64,000 bases of DNA from Hybos culiciformis (taxonomy: Eukaryota > Arthropoda > Insecta > Diptera > Hybotidae): NCBI GenBank assembly GCA_964007475.1, contig OZ023274.1:90357213-90421212 (forward strand), written 5' to 3'. Below, piece by piece: positions 40,075-64,000 of this stretch (positions within the stretch are counted from its first letter, which is position 1; each line of letters begins with the position of its first letter). The notes beneath the pieces were generated by a model. It searched no databases, was not told where the DNA came from, and worked only from the letters and a program-made list of their open reading frames with translations. Both the position numbers and the translations under genes were made by a program.

Positions 40075-42441
40075 CTAAAAAAATAAATAATATAAGAAAT
40101 TTAGGTACTAATGGAAATATCTTGATATATGTAATTCAAATTTTTTACCTTCAGGATCACTGTGTGTTAATAGTTGAATTTCATTTTTATTACAGTATTC
40201 AGTTAATGATGGTGGAACAACACAGCAAGATTGCAAATTAATTTGTGCAATCGTTGGATGTACTTCGGAATTATCGTAGAGATAGCTCAGGGAATTCGCA
40301 TCCAAATCTGAAATTCCAAGTTGACAAATCTGAAAATCCAGAATAAGAATACTTTAATAAATTATATGTGTATAACAAATAAATTGGATGTTTTCGAAAT
40401 ATAAATAGAGAACGTTTGATTTGACATATGATACGTACATTTATAACAGGCAAAAAATTTCAACCCACGGTACTAAATTTAAAACTTTAAAAATAGATTT
40501 TTTTTCCAGTATTTCACTCGAAATATACCCATAAAAATTGTTTGACATATTTCTCGATCACAACGAAAACCCAGGCAAGGAGATTATAATTTTAATGATT
40601 TAACAAATTCATTTTTAACTTACCTTCTGATTTTTTGCTAAATTTTCCAATTCTTTCCACAAATTTTTTAAATCTTCCAATGCATTTATGTCATTATGGC
40701 CCCATTCCAAAACACCTTCCTTTGGAAGTTTTTGACTTTGAGTCATAGGATGATAAGCGAGAATTAAGTTGTCTTAAAATAAAATTCAAATCATACTATT
40801 ATTATATCATGTCTTTTTAAAGAATGTGTGAATATTTTATATGAAAATAAGAAAAATGTTTTCAGGAAGAAACTTCATATTCGAGGCAATCGCACCATAG
40901 TGGTAATTTTAATCATATTTGAGGGTATCATACACAGGGTTAGATATTCAATTATATCGGTTTGGTTTCTTGATATACAGTACATCAGTACATCCAGTTA
41001 CTAATTGGTCTAACATTTTTATATGAAAACTTTCTCAAATAAATTTTGTTATTCGAAAGGTGCAATTGATACAAACAGTTAAACATCTTACCTATAAACT
41101 CAGTACCCAAAATTCTGAAACATTCATGTATAGCTTCGTTAAGGAACTTTCTGGAATTATTGTTTAAAAAAATTTTTGCACCAATTTTTATACTGTTACG
41201 TTCATGTTCTGAAAATAAATTGTTTAAAAAAACATATTTAACAACGGTGAAAAAAAACCTGTATCTATCACACATTTACCCGATAGGAATATTAGGTATA
41301 TTATGCACTTATAAAATTTAAAACAAAGAATGTAAAACTATTAAATGACCCTAGAAAAATGTTTCATGTGTAGCAAGCTCTAATTTTAATTTCATAAAAT
41401 CATAAGTATTTTAAAACCATTTCGTAATTATTTCGATACAATAATGTCGACACATTAATAATATTAAACAAAAATATTGAATGGCAAGATTATTAAATTT
41501 TATAATGAAAACAAAAAAATTAAAGTGCCAATTTAGAAATTAAAATTACTTTAAACTAATAAACAATTTTATCATTTAATTGAAATTATAAATGTTTTAG
41601 AATCGACTTCATAGAATTATTAATTCTAATTTGTTAAAACATTTATTTTTTTTTATCTTTGATTTACCTACTTATCTCAACACGATTATGCAATTATAAT
41701 AACATCCGCTGAGTTTTATCAAACTTAGATTATATTTAATAAAGAAATTTATTTTTATTTCCAGAGAACTTTTAAAAAAAACCACAGAAAAAAGTGGTTA
41801 TTCAAATTTCCGTAACTAATTACTTTGAAATTTAATAGCTCGGGAATTCTCTACAAAAACACTATCTTTGTTGCTTTATTCGAGCTTTATAATTGGCGTT
41901 ATAATATTTATCCTATTATGGGTTCTATATAGACATTTGTCCGTTGTTCCACAACACCAAGATGTGTTCCTTTATAAAATATCGAGTAATGTATAAACAA
42001 AGCTCATTTCACATTTATTAATTCAATTGTAAAATTTTTCTAAATATTTAATTTTTTGTAGGTTGATAAATTATAAAAAAAAATCACTACAAAAAAATAT
42101 AATAAAAATATAAAAAATAAATATTGAATTTCAAACCTGAGATTTTATTTCGTAAATCAATTGAGCCTTTGCTTATTTCACCAATATTTTCATCAATATT
42201 TGCCTCATCCAAAGTTGATCGTAAGCAATCAATTAACTGGAATATTATTTTCAATTATTGCGTAATAATTTGTAGCAAAAAGAAAAAAAAAATTTCAATT
42301 TTAATTAAAAAAAATTTTATTATAATTATATGTGGTGAGTGAACCTACCTCTTCCTCTTTTTTACTTAAATTTAATATTGAACCACCGGTCGAAATTATC
42401 AATGATTTTCTGCTCAATAAATTTGCTGGTAATGTTTTCAT
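39932..42441 (-). CDS. Gclm: Glutamate-cysteine ligase modifier subunit (GCLM), 6 coding exons
   Basis: Cytosolic regulatory subunit of glutamate-cysteine ligase, the first and rate-limiting enzyme of glutathione synthesis. It binds the catalytic subunit GCLC, improves its affinity for glutamate and relieves glutathione feedback. Exons in transcript order: 42441-42349, 42236-42137, 41208-41092, 40772-40624, 40329-40149, 40074-39932. All are GT-AG, every phase joins, and they total 783 nt (260 residues plus stop; the human protein has 274). Collinear motifs are LIDCLRSTLDE (32-42), GISDLD (158-163), NLQSCCVVPP (184-193), LLTHSDPE (206-213) and, near the C-terminus, STWVIRYQVHVKCRG and AKGYI. 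The fold is aldo-keto-reductase-like but non-enzymatic in the family. The segment between LLTHSDP and the C-terminal strand is a few residues shorter than in vertebrates. It is complete, with no disabling change. Confidence 0.95.
40149..40329 (-). CDS. Gclm: GCLM coding exon 5 (most conserved)
   Basis: Sixty codons holding GISDLD, QINLQSCCVVPPSL and IQLLTHSDPE, the strongest family signature in the gene. Family work implicates this C-terminal half in GCLC contact. The paired cysteines of SCCV are kept. Phase 1 donor G|GTAAAA. Confidence 0.96.
40624..40772 (-). CDS. Gclm: GCLM coding exon 4
   Basis: Encodes DNLILAYHPM and LEDLKNLWKELENLAKNQK. The latter corresponds to the LEHLQPYWEELENLVQ helix of GCLM. 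Acceptor ATTTTAAG, donor GTAAGT, phase 0 out. Confidence 0.93.
41092..41208 (-). CDS. Gclm: GCLM coding exon 3
   Basis: Encodes EHERNSIKIGAKIFLNNNSR and then FLNEAIHECFRILGTEFIG. This matches the ERxxxKVSAKLFI...A..M..SVLG segment of the family. Phase 1 in and out, donor GTAAGA. Confidence 0.92.
42137..42236 (-). CDS. Gclm: GCLM coding exon 2
   Basis: Encodes LIDCLRSTLDEANIDENIGE and onward, aligning with the LHDCIQKTLNEW segment. Acceptor TTCCAG, donor G|GTTTGA, a weak donor but the only one keeping frame. Intron 2 (42136-41209) is about 0.9 kb. Confidence 0.88.
42349..42441 (-). CDS. Gclm: GCLM coding exon 1
   Basis: 31 codons starting MKTLPANLLSRKSLIISTGG and ending in KKEEE before GTAGGT. 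It is the only ATG-led frame that joins the next exon at phase 0. The STGGSILN part corresponds to the QTGNLLN region of vertebrate GCLM. The very N-terminus is shorter than in mammals by several residues. Confidence 0.85.
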
Positions 42442-42837
42442 TTTTTCCTTATTTTTTTTTTTTGTTTTATTAATCTTTTTGTATTTTTTAATTTTTTTAA
42501 ATATAAAATATATCTAAAATTCAATATTGTATAAATTAAAAATAAAAACGTAATTTCTTGTAAAACTATTTATTAGTAATAAAATTGTGATTTCTCTGAA
42601 ATTCTGATTTTCGTTAAATGTGTAAAAAAACATTCTTTAAATTTAATAAATGTCAAAATATAGTACTGCCAGATACCTGGTTTAAAAAAAAAATTTATTT
42701 TAATGGGTAGCTCAACCTAAAGTTTCAGAAACGAAAGAAAAAAGCAAAAATATTAAATTTTTTTTTTAGATTTTAAATATTTTTCGTTAAATATTTAAAA
42801 AAATGTTATTTTTTTATATTTATTTTAAAACGTTTTT

Positions 42838-43262
42838 ATTAGTTCACTTTGTTGTGCGGGGCAAATTTTGTAATCAATTTTTCAGGCACTTCTAGATGAG
42901 ATAGAGGCTTGAAAATTGGAGCATAGGTCAGAAATGGATGACAATACAACATAATGTAAAAATTTTTGTGGTTCCACGGTTCCATCCATGGTTCCACTGA
43001 TTCCGAAATCACGCCACTGTACCGATTTGGCTGAAATTTTGAATTTAACTAGCATTGGGATGCGAGATGGTTATAGAATATTAGAAATTTTGATCCGAGG
43101 CCCCGATGGGAGGGCTACCTTAGAAGCCGGTTTTGGAATTTACGTATATTCCGATAAAATGTTATAGTGTTGGATCGAAATACCTGGATTAAAGACTAGA
43201 TATCGCAGGGCCCCCATCTGAGGTCCCAGGACTCCGGGGAGGCGGCTAAAAAGCAAATTTAG
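42838..43262. other. GC-richer repeat-like block between the two genes
   Basis: About 425 bp with clearly higher GC than its surroundings, including GAGGCCCCGATGGGAGGGCT and CAGGGCCCCCATCTGAGGTC. No open frame of useful length. The abrupt composition change on both sides suggests an inserted repeat of unknown type. It stands next to the long palindrome and could be part of the same element. Confidence 0.4.
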
Positions 43263-43359
43263 AAATTTAGGATTTCATAGCTTTAGCATACGTAAAATAG
43301 ATATAAAAATTTTATGTTTTTATTCATGGCTTAATTCGATTCAAATAAGATTAAAAAAG

Positions 43360-43698
43360 AAAAAATAAATAAATAAATAAAAAAAAATAATTTTAAAAAC
43401 AACGTTTTTATAACGGAATAAAATAACTAAAAAATAAAATATATAATCAGATAATAATTGATGACTTCATACCGATTTCCCTGAAAATTAATTCTCACGA
43501 AAAACGTGGGGCGCGTGTGATAAACGATATTGTTCAATTTTACGCGCCCCACGTTTTTCGTGAGAATTAATTTTCAGGGAAATGGGTATGAGGTTATCAA
43601 TTATTATCTGATTATATATTTTATTTTTTATTTATTTTATTCCGTTATAAAAACGTTGTTTTTAAAATTATTTTTTTTATTTATTTATTTATTTTTAT
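43360..43698. repeat. Long palindrome, two arms of about 155 bp around a 27-bp spacer
   Basis: Left arm 43360-43515 and right arm 43543-43698 are reverse complements with only a handful of differences (for example ACCGATTT against the inverse of AAATGGGT). The inner ends are GC-rich (CGTGGGGCGCG) and the outer ends are AAAT repeats. It lies in the gap between the CP2 gene and GCLM. A transcript across it would form a long double-stranded RNA hairpin. Confidence 0.93.
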
Positions 43699-44050
43699 TA
43701 TATCTAATTGTATAATTCATAACATAAAGTTTATTGTCCTTTTCTATGTGCCGCATTTTTATTTTCAGTTTGACGATAGCTTTCTTGTTTTCTGGAATGG
43801 AATTTGTCTCTGGCTTTATACAATTATTGTAAAACAACAAATTTTAAAGGAAATAATAATTATAAATTTATTTGTAAGCAAATCTGAGATATATTATTTC
43901 AAATCGTTAAATATTGGTATTGATATTAATCCATTAATTTTTGTTCATACAGAGTAATATGCACAATTTTTTTTGGGTTCATGTTTCGATTTTTGATTGA
44001 TGTTTTGTTGTTTTCAAATCATATAGAATACATTTTGTAAATTAACAACA

Positions 44051-44221
44051 GGAGGGTTATTATGAGTTACATTTCGAACGAAGAAATGTTACGAAAATCC
44101 TATTCTCCTTTCTAATCGACTGAAACTAGAAATACATTCTTGTTGAATTTCAACAAAATAGAATTTGAGAATAAAATTTTCGTAAGATTTTCACGCTCGA
44201 TCGTAACTCATAATAACCTCC
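44051..44221. mobile_element. 171-bp MITE-like inverted repeat
   Basis: Left end GGAGGGTTATTATGAGTTAC and right end, inverted, GGAGGTTATTATGAGTTACG. Similarity continues imperfectly for about 58 bp on each side (TTACGAAAATCCTATTCTC against TTACGAAAATTTTATTCTC). No target duplication is obvious. Non-coding, located between the CP2 stop codon and the large palindrome. Confidence 0.75.
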
Positions 44222-44681
44222 AGCAATAATAATGATATTCAAAATAATAAATCTGGATGCCAATACAAATGAAATAAAACTCAAAATGCAAAATAATTAC
44301 CACAGACACTACATTTATTGCCTGCCGAACTCTATTAAAATATTATATACTATTATACATATTTTTTTTTTTTACATTTTTTTAATTTTAAAAAATAAAA
44401 TATTTATTTGTAAAGAGGAATGTACATACATAATTGTTAATTTCTAAGCTCACAATAATATAGTAAAGTGAACGTATTTAAAATAAACTCTTCATTTAAA
44501 ACATTCATACATACTTTATTCTAAAAACTGATTCTAAACAATAAATTCTTCTGCTTTACGATGAATTAAAAATTAAAATTATCATAAATTTTCCATCACC
44601 ACAAAGTTTATATTTTTATACGAAAAAATATAATAGAAAAGTATATTCGAAAATTTAAAATATGAAACGAATCTTAACATT

Positions 44682-44687
44682 TTATTT
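44682..44687 (-). terminator. Candidate polyadenylation signal of the CP2 gene
   Basis: AATAAA on the minus strand about 105 nt past the stop codon. In a region this AT-rich the hexamer arises often by chance, so the choice of site is tentative. Confidence 0.45.
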
Positions 44688-44792
44688 AATAAAAATATGT
44701 ACTATAAAATATATTTAAAAAAATATACATTGGAAATTGTAATAAGAAAAATATTATTGATCTTTCTGAATTATACGTTAATTTTCAGAACA

Positions 44793-60816
<16,024 letters not shown>

Positions 60817-63800
60817 TTTTTTTTTCCTACTTAGGCAGCAACAATTTTTGTTTTAATTTTATACTGTTCTGATAATTAGTAGGTATTTTAGTAGTATAAT
60901 TATATCATAATTAGTAAATATTTATCTTTACTGTTTATAATGTCATCAAAAAAACACACCTTTTTTTTTATTATTTTCCATTTTATAATTCAATTACATC
61001 CGAAATAATTTTATTTTACGAGCCATTGTATAAAGTATCCAAACATAAATTGTTGCACAAAGAGAAATTTTGGATAAAAATTTAAAAAAATTTTTTTTTT
61101 TTTTAATTTTTTAAATTCAATTTTAATGCAATAAAAATTAATAAAAAATAACCAGTTTATGTAATTCAAACTGTGCAGTGAAAACGGCTGTATTTTCCTC
61201 AAGACATCATTTAGCTTTTCCTATCGTTTTCACCAAGATGTTAACCTAAAACAATTCCGTATATGTAAAGATAGAGTAGGTAATACACTGTAATTTTATT
61301 TTTTTATGTAGAATTAATTAAGTAGTTTAATTATTTGAACTTTAAAATACTTCTCATGCAAGAAGTTTTGGAAAAATTAAATTGAAATGCTACTTAAATA
61401 AACCAAAATAAAAATTCAACGGAAGAATAAATAATATCGAAATAAAAAATTTTTAACTTTTTTATTAAATTTTCAAACGAAATAATTTTTTTTTATAAAT
61501 ATAACAACTGAGCTTCTAAATGTGCCGTAATTTTTATTTTAAATTAATCAGATTCTTCACGGATCAACATTATCTATACGAGTATATTGTTTATATTATT
61601 ATTATATACATTAGTATTATGTACAAGTACATTTTTGTATTTTCAAAATTATAAATTTTGATATAATATCGCTTAATATGTATGTCAAGATTAGAGATAA
61701 TTATTTAAATGAATTTATAAAAAGTATTTTGAAAATTCAAAGTTATAGGTACTTAATATATATTTTATTTTCCTATTATTCAGCCAGACTGATAAGAAAT
61801 TGCAAAAGGTCACTTGTAGGAGGATTAAAGAATTAGCTCTGACCAATAAGAAATTGGGAATTTATAGAATTTAAGATAAAAAAAAAGTTTCAAACACACA
61901 TTATAAGTTAAAAAAAAAACTAGGACACCCTTAGAGGCGGGATACTATTAAAGGCTTAACAAGTTTCTACAACATTTTTTTTTTTTTCAAAGAACAAACA
62001 ATTAAATTTTGCTTTATTACTAAATAAATTTTGGATTCCTGAAATTCGTTAAAATTGAAAATAAAATAAAATATTGAATAAGAAACAAGAAGATTTCGAT
62101 TTTCTAAACCTTTTACTCTGTAGTCGAGCTCCATATAATACATAAAAATATACAAATATTTGAATAAATTGAGAGCTGTTAAACAATTTTTAATATTAAA
62201 AATAAACAAAAATAAAATGCTGTTTGTCAGGTGTCGTCAGGTTATTCTCAATTTAACTTTAATTTAAAAAAATTAAATAAAAATTATATTTTTTTAAATG
62301 TATGTATTAAAAAGTTTTCAACACCAATTTAGAATATTTTTAATGATGTTATCATTTATTCTTTTTTGTCTTATTATATTTAATACACTGCACAATTTTA
62401 TAAATATGTGTATTGTTTCTTTACTTATTTTGTTATCAGTGAAATTTATTTATTTACATTTCTTATCACAAAAAAAAAGAGAGAATTTTTATTATTATTT
62501 TTCATAAATAATATTTTTTTTTTTTTCACTTAAGGCAAAATTAAAAGTTAATTGTATATTTTTTCATATACATACATTTTTTTCGGTTAATTGAAATTTT
62601 GATATTACATACATATTAAAAATTAACTCAATTTTTATTAAAATTTTCAATTATGTAACTAATTTAAAATTAGTTTCTTTTTTTTTTGTTTAAAATCAAA
62701 AATTAATAACTTCTTAACTACAGAATGTCTTAAATTTGACTACAAAAATATTTATAGTGTTTTTAATATAGAAAAAAATTTACAATATTACTACATAAAA
62801 TATATTTATATTTTATTCTTTTTTTTATGAATAAAAAAAAAATTTAATTTAAATGTATTTTAATTTGAGAATAAAAAAGAAGTTCTATCTGTATTTGTAC
62901 TTTCAGTTATAAATGATTTGATAATTTAACGAATTTAACATGTCTTAGGTTGTTGTAACAATTTTAGACTTCATGTGTAGTTTTTTTCGCAAACAATATT
63001 TTTTTAATTTTGAGTACTTTTGTTTTAGAATAACCTTTTTTATAAAACAAAAAAAAACACAAAAAATACTACTTTATATTTAAAAATTATTTAAAAGAAA
63101 TTTAATTTCAAAAAATTCTATTGATTAAAGAACTATAAAGATCTTAAAGTTGCATTAAATGATTGCGAGTCAATTACCAACAGAGTATTTAAAAAAAAAT
63201 AATTATAATGAGAAATTTCTAAAATTTAACCTACTTCTTGTTCAGACCTCGACTCAGACATATTTTAAAATCATATTGTTTAAGATTTATTATATTTATC
63301 AACAATGTGTTAAATTATTGCTTAATTTTTGTTTATTTTTCCTTAAAAAATTTTATTAGTATAAGTATATTAATAAAAAAAATAAAATAAAAAAAATTAA
63401 TAAAAAAAATTGTTATCTGCTAAACACTCTGACCCTTAAAATACAAAAATATTATTATTAAATTAATTTGGATGGAATAATAAAAGAGATTCAAATATTA
63501 CATGAGATTAACAATTAAGGGCGAAAAATTAATTGAAAATAAAATCAAATAAAATTATTATCAATTACGGAATACTTAAAATTTCTATAATTGTTAAATA
63601 TTTCATTAACATATATGAAAAGATCAAATTAACGAGAATATTGAATTTTTAAAAAATAATTTGAGAAAATTTGGACAATATTTGTAAATTTAAAAGAAGA
63701 TGAAGATAATGAAAACACCAATCAAAGAATATGTATAATATCTAAATATATTTTTATTTCTGTTTATTTACATATATTCGATTGAATTATATGAAGTTTC

Positions 63801-64000
63801 TTCCTTTAATCTTTTGTTTACTTAACAAATATGTGTAATTTTTAATATGTATATTGCATCTTGCAACATTATAATATAATGATTAAATGTTTTTTTTCTT
63901 GTTAAATAAATAACGTGATTATTAAATTTTCAAATTTATGCTAATGGAGGGATTTTCCCTTCAACTTTCTAATTTGTTACAAAAATCTCATGTAAATTTA
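60817..64000. other. Region upstream of the CP2 start codon
   Basis: Should contain 5' untranslated sequence and possibly a promoter, but no core promoter motif can be singled out in such AT-rich DNA. No further coding exon recognised. Open frames at 61011-61202, 62298-62507 and 63159-63359 are compositional. Confidence 0.55.

Overview
The window looks like nuclear DNA of an insect. The base composition is extremely AT-rich, the genes are split by spliceosomal GT-AG introns, non-autonomous DNA transposons are scattered throughout, and the two recognisable protein-coding genes have well-known animal homologues. I cannot name the species or order. No bacterial-type operon, CRISPR array, phage or plasmid feature is visible.

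Both genes lie on the minus strand in the right third. (1) A CP2/LSF-family transcription factor (Drosophila gemini, vertebrate TFCP2/UBP1) has its coding sequence in 12 exons from 60816 down to 44793. Every junction keeps frame and the product is 741 residues. It has a CP2 DNA-binding domain, a basic linker, a SAM-like domain and the C-terminal ubiquitin-like dimerisation region. An Asn-rich stretch of about 81 residues is inserted in a loop of the DNA-binding domain. (2) About 2.35 kb downstream in the same orientation is GCLM, the modifier subunit of glutamate-cysteine ligase. It has 6 exons from 42441 down to 39932 and encodes 260 residues. The gap between them holds a long near-perfect palindrome, a short inverted-repeat element and a GC-richer repeat-like block.

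Positions 1-39900 are a gene desert in which I find no intact gene. It contains a decayed replication-type histone H3 copy (30352-30728) and several mobile-element relics. These are a 745-bp segment bounded by 33-bp inverted repeats (7952-8696), a 929-bp terminal-inverted-repeat element with two head-to-head tRNA-like sequences (13166-14094), a foldback element of about 1 kb made of short tandem repeats (18029-19080) interrupted by a 384-bp TA-flanked MITE, a 112-bp palindrome (21336-21447), and an internally deleted hAT transposon with an 8-bp target duplication and a piece of transposase coding sequence (21560-21942).

Positions 60817-64000 are upstream of the CP2 start codon and show no further coding exon. 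The two genes belong to different processes (transcription and glutathione synthesis). Their adjacency shows shared orientation only, not shared function. No wholly new multi-gene system is evident. The most unusual items are the tRNA-bearing inverted-repeat element, the nested foldback, the Asn expansion inside a DNA-binding domain, and the H3 relic with an internal triplication.
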